The notes: generated by a model not told the origin, from the sequence alone. Positions 32,673-42,226 are shown, numbered from the stretch's first letter. The stretch is 64,000 bases of DNA from Solobacterium sp. (GCA_017469885.1 JAFUFO010000031.1:1-64000); one strand, 5' to 3'. Made by a program: numbers and translations.

Positions 32673-32842
32673 TCGTTACCCCTTCACTCTTCCGATGTCT
32701 GTTATCAGGCTGGATAAACAGAACACAAGACCTGTTCAGTTTCACATTGCAGGAGATAGTTAGTCAACGCAAATCGCCATCTTTTGTGCCGTCCCGTTTT
32801 ATTTCGCGTTATGATAAATGCAATGAAAGGGTAATTCCGACT

Positions 32843-33796
32843 ATGTTTAAAGAGTATCGCTACGATGGTTCAAAACCGTTTCGTCTGAAGAAGGTCAAGA
32901 CGAACGACACATCCCTCTGCGAAGACCGCGAAGCCGCAGAGGCAAAACTCGCAAAGAACAACAAGAAAATTGATTCACTCCAGCAGAAGCTTTATGCGGA
33001 GAAAAAAGAAGGCGTCATCTTCCTGTTTCAGGCAATGGACGCTGCCGGAAAAGACGGCACGATCCGCGCTGTCCTGCAGTGCCTGAGCCCGCACGGCGTC
33101 TATGAAGCTGCGTTCAAGTCTCCGTCTTCTGAAGAACTTGCGCATGAATATCTCTGGCGCGTTGCGGTGATGGTTCCGGAAAAAGGTGAGATTGCGATCT
33201 TCAACCGCAGTCATTATGAAGATGTTCTGATCGGCAAGGTCCGTGAACTTTACAAGACCCAGGCGCATGCCGACCGCATCGATCCGGAAAAGGTGATTGA
33301 GAATCGTTACGAAGACATCAAACACTTCGAGAAATACCTCTGGAACAACAGTATCCGTGTCGTAAAGATCTTCCTGAACGTATCCAAGGATGAACAGGCT
33401 CGCCGCTTCCTTTCCCGGATTGAAGAGCCGGAAAAGAACTGGAAGTTCTCCGAATCCGACTGGAATGAGCGCAAGTACTGGGATGCATACCAACAGGCAT
33501 TTGAAGATGCCATCAACGCAACTTCCACCAAAGAATGCCCGTGGTTCGTCGTACCGGCAGATCACAAGTGGTATATGCGCTATGTCGTCAGTGAGATCAT
33601 CCTCGATACATTGAAGGAAATGGATCCCCATTATCCGGAAGTTACGAAAGAACGACTCGAAACCTTCCAGACCCTGAAAGAACAGATCAAGAGTGAGCTT
33701 CCGCCGCAGGATGTCAGTGCCAAGACCATTCCTGTTTATTCGGAAGAACCGAAGAAAAAGAAAAAGAAGAATAAAAAAGAAAAGAAGGAAAAATAA
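32843..33796 (+). CDS. Polyphosphate kinase 2 family protein (PPK2) with lysine-rich tail
   Basis: A 317-residue cytoplasmic phosphotransferase. The Walker A-like FQAMDAAGKDGT (near residue 65), FNRSHYEDVL and the lid helix with arginines (ARRFLSRIEEPEKNWKF) define PPK2, which uses polyphosphate to phosphorylate nucleoside mono- or diphosphates. The last 14 or so residues are almost only lysine with some glutamate. PPK1, encoded 1.7 kb away, has a similar tail. The ATG at 32843 begins the conserved domain; AAAGGG lies somewhat far upstream. It is a single gene convergent with the PPK1 operon. Confidence 0.9.
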   Translation: MFKEYRYDGSKPFRLKKVKTNDTSLCEDREAAEAKLAKNNKKIDSLQQKLYAEKKEGVIFLFQAMDAAGKDGTIRAVLQCLSPHGVYEAAFKSPSSEELAHEYLWRVAVMVPEKGEIAIFNRSHYEDVLIGKVRELYKTQAHADRIDPEKVIENRYEDIKHFEKYLWNNSIRVVKIFLNVSKDEQARRFLSRIEEPEKNWKFSESDWNERKYWDAYQQAFEDAINATSTKECPWFVVPADHKWYMRYVVSEIILDTLKEMDPHYPEVTKERLETFQTLKEQIKSELPPQDVSAKTIPVYSEEPKKKKKKNKKEKKEK

Positions 33797-33804
33797 TTAC
33801 ATAT

Positions 33805-33833
33805 CCGGAGAGACCTGTGATCTCTCCGGTTTT
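33805..33833 (+). terminator. Terminator of the PPK2 gene
   Basis: CCGGAGAGA (33805-33813), loop CCTGTGA, TCTCTCCGG (33821-33829), then TTTTC. Confidence 0.82.
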
Positions 33834-33853
33834 CATTTTCCCTTCTCTTTTTC

Positions 33854-35512
33854 CTAAACAATAACCGATCCGCCGATGAACTCCCGGATAATGGAGTTGT
33901 TCGGAATCAGCTCATCATTTTCCAGTGTCACAAAATACGACAGCAGTTTCAGAAGACGCTGTGCCTCCGGATATTCCGGCTGGTCATCGGAAATGATTTC
34001 CAGCTGCGGCTTTGCGTATTTCTTCAGCACGGCCAGTTCATAAATACACTGGCTGTTGAAGAACATATCCGCAAGGTCGTTGTACGGGAAGATGTTTTTA
34101 TCCTCGCCGCGGCTGACCTTCGGCCACATATGAATCGTCTGTGCGGCACTGTATCCGCGGAACTGTGCATCCCGTACGATACGGCGCAGCTTGCGGGCAT
34201 CGGTTGTCGGAATCCGGTTGTAATGATCGATGTTCAGCTGGGTCAAAGGACTGATGTAGATCCGGAATTTTTCATCATCCGAAATCTGTTCGGTAAGCAC
34301 CGGATTCAGTGCATGGATGCCTTCAATCACAATCGGCTGTGACGAATCAATGGAAGTGATCCGCTTGCCGAATTCCTTCGCGCCGGTCTTGAAATTGTAG
34401 AACGGAATATCCACCGTCTTGCCGTCGATCAGCGCCTGCAGATCACGGTTCAGAAGATCGCGGTCCAGGGCATCCAGTCCCTCGAAATCATATTCCCCGT
34501 CCGGTCCTTTTTTCAGATCATCCCGGTCGATGAAGTAATCATCGGTTCCGATATAGAGCGGATTGAGCCCGGCAACCCGCAGCTGAATGCTCAGGCGGTT
34601 GGCAAAGGTGGTCTTTCCGGAAGACGACGGTCCGGCAATCAGAATGATGCGTTTCTTCGATTCCGCGATCGCCTCCGCAATCTCCGTGATCTTCTTTTCA
34701 TGCAGTGCTTCATTCATAAAGATAAGATCCCGCACGCTGCCGTTGAGAATACTGCGGTTGAGATCGGCAGAAAGATATACGCCGGTAAGCTTGCACCAGC
34801 GGGTTTCCTCGGAGAATGCATCATACAGCAGCTGCTGTTCTTCAAACGGAAGAATAACCGAGGGGTTGGACTGATGCGGGAAGCGCACCAGCACGCCATG
34901 CCGGTACTCCATGACCTCAAACAGATCAATATACCCGGTATCCGGCACAAGCTCATACGAAGACATCATCAGTTCCTCTTCCAGACGGAACACATCGATA
35001 TTCTGCACATCCGGCATGTTGTTCAGACGCTCCAGTTCACGCTCCCGTTTGTGCTGCTTCATCAGTTCCCGGAAACTCTCACGGCTGTAGGTCTGCTTTG
35101 TGATTTCCACCGCCTTCTGTACCAGTTCACGCATGCGTGCTTCCACAGATGCGGTAAATTCATCCGTCACATGCACGCCCTTGACAGTCGTATGCAGGCC
35201 CTTGGAAAGGCTGTTGTTGATGCGGACGCTGACATCCTTGCCGGCCACGTCATGCACTGCCTTGATATACAGCAGTAACAGGCTGGACTGATAGGTCATG
35301 CGCGCACCCGGGTCACGGATATCGAGCAGCTCCAGTTTCCCGCCATAGGAAAGATCACGGTTCAGCGACTGTACATGACCGTCGATCCGCGCCAGAACAA
35401 TGCGGTAAGGATGGCTCTTCTGCATCTCATCGGCAATCTCACGGATTTTGACGCCTTCACGGTAATGCCTGGTAACAGGTACCTGATCCTGTAAACAGAT
35501 TGTCAGTTTCAT
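33854..35512 (-). CDS. Nucleoside (uridine) kinase with N-terminal TGS and tRNA-synthetase-like domains
   Basis: A 552-residue cytoplasmic protein. Residues 1-60 resemble a TGS domain. Residues 60-170 resemble the second additional domain of threonyl- and alanyl-tRNA synthetases. Residues 285-500 form a P-loop kinase of the uridine kinase/phosphoribulokinase family (GPSSSGKTTFANRL near 293, TDDYFIDRDD as the acceptor region). This three-part layout is a recognised bacterial family whose substrate is not settled; it is usually annotated as nucleoside kinase. The start overlaps the ppk1 stop codon by four bases, so it is the third gene of the msrA-ppk1 operon. Confidence 0.83.
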   Translation of the reverse strand: MKLTICLQDQVPVTRHYREGVKIREIADEMQKSHPYRIVLARIDGHVQSLNRDLSYGGKLELLDIRDPGARMTYQSSLLLLYIKAVHDVAGKDVSVRINNSLSKGLHTTVKGVHVTDEFTASVEARMRELVQKAVEITKQTYSRESFRELMKQHKRERELERLNNMPDVQNIDVFRLEEELMMSSYELVPDTGYIDLFEVMEYRHGVLVRFPHQSNPSVILPFEEQQLLYDAFSEETRWCKLTGVYLSADLNRSILNGSVRDLIFMNEALHEKKITEIAEAIAESKKRIILIAGPSSSGKTTFANRLSIQLRVAGLNPLYIGTDDYFIDRDDLKKGPDGEYDFEGLDALDRDLLNRDLQALIDGKTVDIPFYNFKTGAKEFGKRITSIDSSQPIVIEGIHALNPVLTEQISDDEKFRIYISPLTQLNIDHYNRIPTTDARKLRRIVRDAQFRGYSAAQTIHMWPKVSRGEDKNIFPYNDLADMFFNSQCIYELAVLKKYAKPQLEIISDDQPEYPEAQRLLKLLSYFVTLENDELIPNNSIIREFIGGSVIV

Positions 35513-37803
35513 TTCTTCTTACTGCTGCCGGTCTTGGATTTTCCCTTGCCGGTTTTTCCTTTCGCTTTGGTTTTTGCCTTTTTTCCGCTGTCCTTCTTCT
35601 TTGGCTTCCCTTCACTCTTTTTTGTGCCGGAAGCCTTTTTCCGTTTTGGTTTCTTCTCCCGGGTCACCTCCGGAAATTCCGGTTTGTAAGTAGTGGAGAA
35701 GATAATGCCCTTGTGCGCCGGACGAATCGTTCCCTGCGTCGGTGCTTCTACGGATCCTTTTGCGGTGGCCATCAGAATATCCTGACTGGAGTTGTCCGGT
35801 TCATCGCCATGGATATGATGATACTTTCCGGCATTGTCCATCGAACGTGCCTTGGTATTATCCGCAAAGCAGAGTTCCAGATACCGGTGGATCCGGGTCC
35901 GGATCGCCGCATCCATGATCGGAACCGCAATCTCCACGCGGCGTTCGGTATTGCGGGTCATGAAATCCGCCGAAGAGATATACATTTTCTCATCCCGGCC
36001 CGTACCGAACTGGTAGATCCGGGAGTGTTCCAGATACCGGCCGACGATGGAGCGGACGTGCACATTGTCCGTCATTCCTTTGACCTCCGGCAGGATACAG
36101 CAGATTCCCCGGACGATCAGACGGACGGTAACGCCGGCATCACTTGCCTGATGGAGCTTGCAGATGATGTCTTCATCCGTGATGGAATTCAGTTTGCAGG
36201 TAATTACGCCCTTCTCCCCCTTGGCAATTTCCCGGTCGATCAGTTCAATCACGGTCTGCTTCATCGATACCGGCGAAACAAGCAGGTAACGATAGGTTCC
36301 GTCGAGTTTTCCGATCATCATGTTCTGGAAGAAGGCCACCGTGTCGCGGACAATTCCCGCACGGGCAGTCAGATATGCAAAATCGGTATACTGCCGTGCC
36401 GTATTCTCATTGAAGTTTCCGGTCGCGATCAGCGCCACATGGGACGTCTTGCGATCCTGCATGCGGGTAATCAGGCAGGCCTTGGAATGGACCTTGTAGT
36501 CTTCAAAGCCATACATGACGGTACATCCCGCATCCATCAGCTTCTCGGAATAGTCAATGTTATTCTGTTCATCAAACCGTGCCTTCAGTTCGATCAGCAC
36601 ATCAACTTCTTTTCCGTTCTCTGCCGCAAGACACAGATAATCCACGAGTCTTGCCTTGCGCGCAAGCCGGTAGATCGTGATCTTGATGGAAATGACCGAC
36701 GGATCTGACGCAGCTTCCTTGATCAGAAGCAGGAACGGATCCATGGATTCATACGGATAGGAAAGCAGAACATCCTTCTTCTGTACCTGATCAAACAGGT
36801 TTTTGGAGTAATCAAATGCCTCACTCATCTTCGGCAGATACCTGTCATAGGACAGACGTTTTGCCTGTTCCTCCGGAAGAAGGTCCCCGACCTGAAACAT
36901 GTATTTGCGGTCGAGCGGCATATTGCATACATAGATCATCCGGTCATCTGTCTTGATGTATTTTGTCAGATGTTTTGCCATGCCTTCGCTTAACCGACGT
37001 GACAGTTCAATACGGACGAGATTCATGCGCTTCCGCTTCTTCAGCATCTCTGTCATCCGCGCAAGATAATCCTCGTTTTCTTCAAAGGAATCATCATCCA
37101 CACTGACATCCGCATTGCGGATCAGCGAGAACTTGATGCGCTCACTGACGACAGCACCCTTGAAGATGCTTTCCAGGTTAGCCAGAACGATATCTTCCAT
37201 GTGAACATAGCGGACGACATCCTTCTTGCCCGGAAGACGGACAATCTTATGAAGCGATGAGGGAATCGGCACCAGCGCAAATACATCCGAGCCGTTGTAT
37301 TTCATGATTCCGGCCGCATAGACGACACCGGACTGCAGCGCCGGAAGCGGATGACGGCTGTCTACGATCTGACCGCCGAGCACCGGAGCGACAACGGAGC
37401 GGAAAAACTTGCGGATCCACTCCTTCTCTTCCTTCGTGCATTCATCGATCGTAAGGTCATGGATGCCCTCTTTTTTCAGCGCGCGCTTCAGATCGCGGAA
37501 CACATCCTCCCGCCGGTCACACAGACGGTTGGACATCTGATAAATTTTTTTCAGCTGTCCCTCCGGTGTGAGTCCGGATTTGTTGTCCACAAAATTGGGC
37601 TTGTATTTCTTCATATCCGTAATCGAACCGACACGGACACTGAAAAACTCATCCAGATTAGACGAGAAAATCGAGACAAATTTCAGACGTTCCAGCAGCG
37701 GAACACTGGAATCACGGGCTTCATTCAGGCAGCGCTCATCAAAGCGGAGCCAGGAGATTTCCCGGTTCTGTGTATATCCGTCTTTATAGATATCCTTGAT
37801 CAT
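35509..37803 (-). CDS. ppk1: Polyphosphate kinase 1 with lysine-rich C-terminal tail
   Basis: A 764-residue enzyme that polymerises the gamma-phosphate of ATP into polyphosphate. The four PPK1 domains are recognisable: N-terminal helical (QNREISWLRFDERCLNEA), head, and two PLD-like catalytic domains. The autophosphorylated histidine lies in the VHSKACLI motif near 455, with IATGNFNENTA after it. The last 50 residues (about 715-764) are mostly lysine, glycine and serine, resembling a histone-like tail, and are not part of standard PPK1. It overlaps msrA and the nucleoside kinase gene by four bases each, in an operon msrA-ppk1-kinase. Confidence 0.93.
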   Translation of the reverse strand: MIKDIYKDGYTQNREISWLRFDERCLNEARDSSVPLLERLKFVSIFSSNLDEFFSVRVGSITDMKKYKPNFVDNKSGLTPEGQLKKIYQMSNRLCDRREDVFRDLKRALKKEGIHDLTIDECTKEEKEWIRKFFRSVVAPVLGGQIVDSRHPLPALQSGVVYAAGIMKYNGSDVFALVPIPSSLHKIVRLPGKKDVVRYVHMEDIVLANLESIFKGAVVSERIKFSLIRNADVSVDDDSFEENEDYLARMTEMLKKRKRMNLVRIELSRRLSEGMAKHLTKYIKTDDRMIYVCNMPLDRKYMFQVGDLLPEEQAKRLSYDRYLPKMSEAFDYSKNLFDQVQKKDVLLSYPYESMDPFLLLIKEAASDPSVISIKITIYRLARKARLVDYLCLAAENGKEVDVLIELKARFDEQNNIDYSEKLMDAGCTVMYGFEDYKVHSKACLITRMQDRKTSHVALIATGNFNENTARQYTDFAYLTARAGIVRDTVAFFQNMMIGKLDGTYRYLLVSPVSMKQTVIELIDREIAKGEKGVITCKLNSITDEDIICKLHQASDAGVTVRLIVRGICCILPEVKGMTDNVHVRSIVGRYLEHSRIYQFGTGRDEKMYISSADFMTRNTERRVEIAVPIMDAAIRTRIHRYLELCFADNTKARSMDNAGKYHHIHGDEPDNSSQDILMATAKGSVEAPTQGTIRPAHKGIIFSTTYKPEFPEVTREKKPKRKKASGTKKSEGKPKKKDSGKKAKTKAKGKTGKGKSKTGSSKKK

Positions 37804-38318
37804 TCGCTGTCATCTCCCTCCTGATTCAGCTGCTTTACAAGTTCATATTCTCTGGTTGTAATATGGCAGTACCCGTTCGGATTCTTCTCCAGATAATTCT
37901 GGTGGTATTCTTCCGCCGGCCAGAAATGTTTCAGAGGCATGATCTCTGTGTAAAAGCGGTCATGCTTTTTCCGTTCTTCTGCCGCATAGGATTCCACAAT
38001 CTTCAGGCTCTCTGCGTCCGTCGTATAGATACCGGTCTGATACTGTGAACCGATGTCATTGCCCTGCCGGTTCTGCAGTTTCGGATCGATACAGATAAAA
38101 TAGGCCTTCAGAATCTTACGCAGGGACACACGGTCCGGATCGTATACCACTTTCACGGTCTCCCGATGCCCGGTCGTATCCGTGCATACTTCCTCATACG
38201 TTGGATGTTCGGTTGTTCCGTTGGCATAGCCCACCGTTGTCTCCGTTACGCCGTCAAGTGCACGAAACACCTTTTCCATGCCCCAGAAACAGCCGCCGGC
38301 CAGATAGATTTCATTCAT
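37800..38318 (-). CDS. msrA: Peptide methionine sulfoxide reductase MsrA
   Basis: A 172-residue cytoplasmic enzyme that reduces methionine-S-sulfoxide. The GGCFWGMEKVF signature holds the catalytic cysteine at residue 10; TVGYANG and the YHQNYLEKNPNGYC segment, with a resolving cysteine, complete the site. A GGAGA ribosome-binding site precedes the ATG. It is the first gene of an operon with ppk1 and a nucleoside kinase, which links oxidative repair with polyphosphate, itself a protein-protective polymer (inference). Confidence 0.95.
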   Translation of the reverse strand: MNEIYLAGGCFWGMEKVFRALDGVTETTVGYANGTTEHPTYEEVCTDTTGHRETVKVVYDPDRVSLRKILKAYFICIDPKLQNRQGNDIGSQYQTGIYTTDAESLKIVESYAAEERKKHDRFYTEIMPLKHFWPAEEYHQNYLEKNPNGYCHITTREYELVKQLNQEGDDSE

Positions 38319-38341
38319 AAAAATAATCTCCGCTGTTTTTA

Positions 38342-38347
38342 ATTATA
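38342..38347 (-). promoter_or_regulatory. -10 box of the msrA-ppk1 operon
   Basis: A consensus TATAAT on the minus strand, 23 bases before the msrA start codon, followed by a GGAGA ribosome-binding site. The -35 at 17 bases is TGCATT, which is weak. It is divergent from the MATE promoter. Confidence 0.5.
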
Positions 38348-38366
38348 ACCCGAGTGCTCATATCAA

Positions 38367-38395
38367 TGCACAATCCGCTGCTTTTCTTTTATAAT
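38367..38395 (+). promoter_or_regulatory. Promoter of the MATE efflux gene
   Basis: TGCACA (38367-38372), 17-base spacer, TATAAT (38390-38395), ten bases before the ATG at 38406. No ribosome-binding site is present between, so the leader is minimal or absent. Confidence 0.55.
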
Positions 38396-38405
38396 AACGA
38401 TTATT

Positions 38406-39830
38406 ATGAAATCCATTTCACTCGAGCAGATCATTCATTCGAATGAGAAGAGTTCAACCGCACAGCGTCTCGCAGTTGTCATATCCCTGTCGATTCCGAC
38501 CATTCTTGCAATGATATCGGAAATCGTCATGCAGTATATCGATTCTGCCATGGTCGGATCGCTCGGTGCCGGCGCAAGTGCCTCCATCGGCCTTGTCGCC
38601 TCCACAACCTGGCTGATCGGAAATCTTGTGATGGCATGTGCCTACGGTTTCTCCGTACAGATCGCACAGGCGGTCGGTGCACAGGACCATGCCCATGCAC
38701 GCAGAATCTTCCGCCAGTCGATCCTGACCGCATTCTGCTTTTCTCTCATCCTGCTTACCATCGGCGTATCCATCTCCGGTTCACTCCCCGGCTGGCTTCA
38801 TGGGGATCCGGCGATTCTGCGGGATGCGAGCCGTTACTTTCTGATCTATGCACTGTTTCTTCCGGTGCGTCAGCTCTACAATCTGTTTCTTTCTTCCCTG
38901 CAGTGCACCGGAAACATGCGTACACCGAGTATTCTCGGCGTCATCTGCTGCGCAAGTGATGTCATCTTCAATTTCTTCTTTATCTTCCCCTCGCGGACAA
39001 TTTCGCTCCTCGGACTTTCCGTTCCGGTATTCGGTGCCGGGCTTGGGGTCGCCGGAGCAGCACTTGGAACTGCCTGTTCGTATCTGTTCTCCGGAATTCT
39101 GCTTGCCTATGCGGTATGCGTAAAATCACCGATTCTCCGCCTGCGCGGAAAGGAATCCTGGAAGGTAGAACCGGAAGTTCTGAGACGGGCTTTGAAGATT
39201 TCCGTTCCGATGGCACTGGAGCACTCTGCCCTGACGATTGCACAGATCGTCAGCACGCGAATCGTTGCGCCGCTTGGCACAATCTCACTTGCGGCAAACT
39301 CCTTTGCGGTAACGGCAGAAGCGTTCTGTTATATGCCCGGCTTTGGTATCGCGGCTGCGGCGACAACCCTGGTCGGTCAGTCGATCGGTGCCGGACGGCG
39401 TGATCTTGCGAAGAGTTTTGCCTGGCTTGCGACGGGTCTTGGCATGTGTCTGATGACAGCCGCCGGAATCTTCATGTATTTCTTCTGCCCGTATGTATTC
39501 GCCTTCCTGACGCCGGTTGCGGAAGTACAGGAACTCGGTGCGCGGGTGCTGCGCATTGAACTGCTTGCGGAACCGCTCTTTGCGGCGAGTATCGTTGCGA
39601 CAGGTGCGCTGCGCGGAGCCGGTGATACGCTGGTTCCAGGTATTCTCAATCTCATCAGTATGTGGGGCGTACGGATCTCCATCGCCCTTCTCCTGGTCGG
39701 CCGGATGGGTCTTCCGGGTGTCTGGATCGGTATGTGCATTGAACTCAATGTACGCGGTATTCTCTTCCTGATCCGGCTGGCACGCGGCAAATGGCTGGAC
39801 GCCGCATTCGCAAAACAGCAGACAGCCTGA
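38406..39830 (+). CDS. MATE family efflux transporter
   Basis: A 474-residue membrane protein with about twelve helices in two related halves. The start SIPTILAMISEIVMQYIDSAMVG is typical of helix 1 in NorM/DinF-type transporters, and the second half repeats it (KISVPMALEHSALTIAQIVST). Such pumps export drugs or metabolites in exchange for Na+ or H+. It is a single gene, leaderless or nearly so, ended by a bidirectional terminator. Another MATE gene lies at the right edge of the window. Confidence 0.92.
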   Translation: MKSISLEQIIHSNEKSSTAQRLAVVISLSIPTILAMISEIVMQYIDSAMVGSLGAGASASIGLVASTTWLIGNLVMACAYGFSVQIAQAVGAQDHAHARRIFRQSILTAFCFSLILLTIGVSISGSLPGWLHGDPAILRDASRYFLIYALFLPVRQLYNLFLSSLQCTGNMRTPSILGVICCASDVIFNFFFIFPSRTISLLGLSVPVFGAGLGVAGAALGTACSYLFSGILLAYAVCVKSPILRLRGKESWKVEPEVLRRALKISVPMALEHSALTIAQIVSTRIVAPLGTISLAANSFAVTAEAFCYMPGFGIAAAATTLVGQSIGAGRRDLAKSFAWLATGLGMCLMTAAGIFMYFFCPYVFAFLTPVAEVQELGARVLRIELLAEPLFAASIVATGALRGAGDTLVPGILNLISMWGVRISIALLLVGRMGLPGVWIGMCIELNVRGILFLIRLARGKWLDAAFAKQQTA

Positions 39831-39850
39831 ACCATCGTTAATCGGAAAAA

Positions 39851-39884
39851 AGCGGACAGATCACGATCGATCTGTCCGCTTTCA
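39851..39884. terminator. Bidirectional terminator between MATE and tex genes
   Basis: AGCGGACAGATC (39851-39862), loop ACGATC, GATCTGTCCGCT (39869-39880), flanked by A5 on one side and TTC-ATTTC on the other. A perfect 12-bp stem. Confidence 0.78.
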
Positions 39885-39905
39885 TTTCGCATATATTCCT
39901 GTGAA

Positions 39906-42170
39906 TCAGTGTTTGCCGAAGCGGGCCAGAAGACGTGCAGTTGCGTCTTCCATGGTTACCGGCTTCTTTTCTTCCTGACGGCGGTTGTTTTTGTTCTTTC
40001 TGCGGCGGTTTGCGGCCATCATCGCATCACGCTCATCCAGCTTCTCCTTCGGAAGCAGACTCAGCGCAACACGTCCCTTTGCCTCATCGACATCCAGGAC
40101 ATACACCGTAACGATGTCACCGACGGAGAGCACTTCGCTCGGATGACTGATGCGCTTCATGGACATATGGGTAATATGAACCAGTCCGTCTTCATGAAGT
40201 CCGATATCGACGAATGCGCCGAAGTCCACGACATTGCGGACGGTACCGCTCATCTGGTCGCCGACCTTGAGATCGGAGAGTTCCAGTACATCACTGCGGA
40301 GCACTGCCGTCTCAAACTGATCACGGTAGTCACGCAGCGGTGCACGGATCGCATCTTCGATATCCTTCAGGGTGTATGCATCAATGCCGAGATCTTTCAC
40401 GGATTCCTCCGGGAACTGTGCATCCGGCGTTCCGAGCTTGGTGATGCCGCAGGCAGCCATGACCTTGCGTGCCGCATCGTAGCTTTCCGGATGGATGTTT
40501 GTCTCATCCAGCGGTTCATCACCGCCCATGATGCGCAGGAATCCGGCGCACTGGGTATAGGCCTTCGGTCCGAGCTTCTTTACCTTAAGCAGCTGTTCAC
40601 GGTTGGTGAAGCGTCCGTTTTCATCACGGTATTTGACGATTTCCTTCGCAATACCGGAGTTCAGACCGGAAATATGGGTCAGAAGTTCCGAACTTGCGGT
40701 ATTCAGGTCCGCACCGACACGGTTGACGACTTTCATGATCGCCTCGTCGAGACGCTCGTTCAGTGCCTTTTCCGGAAGGTCATGCTGGTACTGACCGACA
40801 CCGATGGATTTCGGGTCGATCTTGATGAGCTCTGGCAGCGGGTCAAGCAGACGGCGGCCGATGGAGATTGCGCTTCGCAGCTCGATCGCAAGATCCGGAA
40901 ATTCCTGACGTGCTTCTTCCTGTGCAGACCAAATGGACGCACCTGCCTCAGAGACGATGGCATACTGTACATCGAGGTTGTTGTCGCGGATCAGATCAGC
41001 GATCAGCTTCTCACTCTCACGGGATGCGGTGCCGTTGCCGATGGCAACGATCTGAACACCGTATTTCTGGATGAGCATGAGAACCTTCTTGGCGGCAGCC
41101 TCAATGATCTCGCCCTTGCGGTCAAACGGATAAACCTTATCAACCGTCAGCATCTTTCCGGTATCATCGAGAACCGCGAGTTTACAGCCGTTGGCGTAGC
41201 CCGGGTCAAAGCCGAGCACAATACGTCCCTTCAGAGGCGGCTGGCTGAGCAGCTTCTCCAGGTTCATGGAGAACACCTCGATGGAGCTGGTATGTGCCTT
41301 ATCGGAGAGATCGGAACGGATCTCATTTTCAATCGACGGGAACAGCAGACGCTCACAGCCGTCCACAATTGCCTGTTTCAGTTCTTCAGAAACGATCGTG
41401 GAAGCGCCGTGTACATATGCTTTGTATGCTTCGTCTTCCAGATGCTCATTGTCATAGGTGAAGGAAACGGTGATGACCTTTTCCTTTTCTGCACGGTCAA
41501 TCGCCATGACACGGTGGTTGGCGATCTGGGAGATCTTCTCACTGCGGTCATAGTACATCTCATAGACATGCTTTTCGTCGACCGCATCCTTCTTCAGCTT
41601 TGTGACAATGACACCGGTCTTCATGATGGTGTCCTTGAACGACCAGCGCAGCTTGGCATTATCGGAAACATTCTCCGCGATAATGTCCTTGGCACCCTGA
41701 ATCGCATCGGCGGCTGTCTTGACCTCTTCGCTCAGATACTTCTCCGCTTCCGCATTGAGGTCTCCCTCTGCCGGAAGTCCCAGCATCCAGTCAGCCAGCG
41801 GCTGAAGGCCATTCTTGATTGCGACAGCAGCACGTGTCTTTTTCTTCTGCTTGTACGGCTTGTACAGGTCTTCAACTTCAGACAGTTTCTTGCAGGCGAG
41901 GATGGAATCACGGATCTCATCGGTCAGCTTGCCCTGCTGTTCGATCAGGTTCAGAACCGCTTCCTTGCGCTCCTTCAGATTGATTTCATATTTATGCTTT
42001 TTTTCAATGAACAGAATCTGTTCTTCATCGAGTCCCTTTGTCTGGTCCTTGCGGTACCGCGCAATAAACGGAACCGTTGCGCCTTCCTCAAGAAGGCTGA
42101 GTGTCACCTGGACCTGCGCCTGGGTAATCTTCAGTTCTTCTGCGATTGATTTGATAATTTCTTCATTCAT
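39906..42170 (-). CDS. tex: Tex-family RNA-binding transcription accessory protein
   Basis: A 754-residue cytoplasmic nucleic-acid-binding protein. The N-terminal helical region (QVTLSLLEEGATVPFIARYRKDQT) and the YqgF/RNase H-like domain (VLGFDPGYANGCKLAV) are followed by helix-hairpin-helix motifs (LNTASSELLTHISGL...) and a C-terminal S1 domain (GTVRNVVDFGAFVDIGLHEDGLVHI). A basic tail of about 40 residues ends the protein. Tex influences transcription and RNA stability and is widely conserved. It is a single gene with an extended -10 promoter. Confidence 0.95.
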   Translation of the reverse strand: MNEEIIKSIAEELKITQAQVQVTLSLLEEGATVPFIARYRKDQTKGLDEEQILFIEKKHKYEINLKERKEAVLNLIEQQGKLTDEIRDSILACKKLSEVEDLYKPYKQKKKTRAAVAIKNGLQPLADWMLGLPAEGDLNAEAEKYLSEEVKTAADAIQGAKDIIAENVSDNAKLRWSFKDTIMKTGVIVTKLKKDAVDEKHVYEMYYDRSEKISQIANHRVMAIDRAEKEKVITVSFTYDNEHLEDEAYKAYVHGASTIVSEELKQAIVDGCERLLFPSIENEIRSDLSDKAHTSSIEVFSMNLEKLLSQPPLKGRIVLGFDPGYANGCKLAVLDDTGKMLTVDKVYPFDRKGEIIEAAAKKVLMLIQKYGVQIVAIGNGTASRESEKLIADLIRDNNLDVQYAIVSEAGASIWSAQEEARQEFPDLAIELRSAISIGRRLLDPLPELIKIDPKSIGVGQYQHDLPEKALNERLDEAIMKVVNRVGADLNTASSELLTHISGLNSGIAKEIVKYRDENGRFTNREQLLKVKKLGPKAYTQCAGFLRIMGGDEPLDETNIHPESYDAARKVMAACGITKLGTPDAQFPEESVKDLGIDAYTLKDIEDAIRAPLRDYRDQFETAVLRSDVLELSDLKVGDQMSGTVRNVVDFGAFVDIGLHEDGLVHITHMSMKRISHPSEVLSVGDIVTVYVLDVDEAKGRVALSLLPKEKLDERDAMMAANRRRKNKNNRRQEEKKPVTMEDATARLLARFGKH

Positions 42171-42198
42171 ACGCTTTTAAATCCTTTCGTGCCTGTCT

Positions 42199-42226
42199 AT
42201 CTTAACACGAACCGGAAATATGTCAT
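42199..42226 (-). promoter_or_regulatory. tex promoter
   Basis: ATGACA (42226-42221), 16-base spacer, TAAGAT (42204-42199) with a TG upstream (extended -10). The 22-base leader contains GAAAGGA before the ATG at 42170. Confidence 0.6.

Noticed and set aside
32690-32820. Manganese (yybP-ykoY) riboswitch upstream of mntP
   Set aside because: No conserved GGGGAGUAGC/CCGAGUCAAC-like elements are visible in the upstream minus-strand sequence.
39909-42149. Long (746-codon) open frame on the plus strand opposite tex
   Set aside because: The opposite strand encodes an unambiguous Tex protein with all domains; the plus frame has no domain and only mirrors codon bias.
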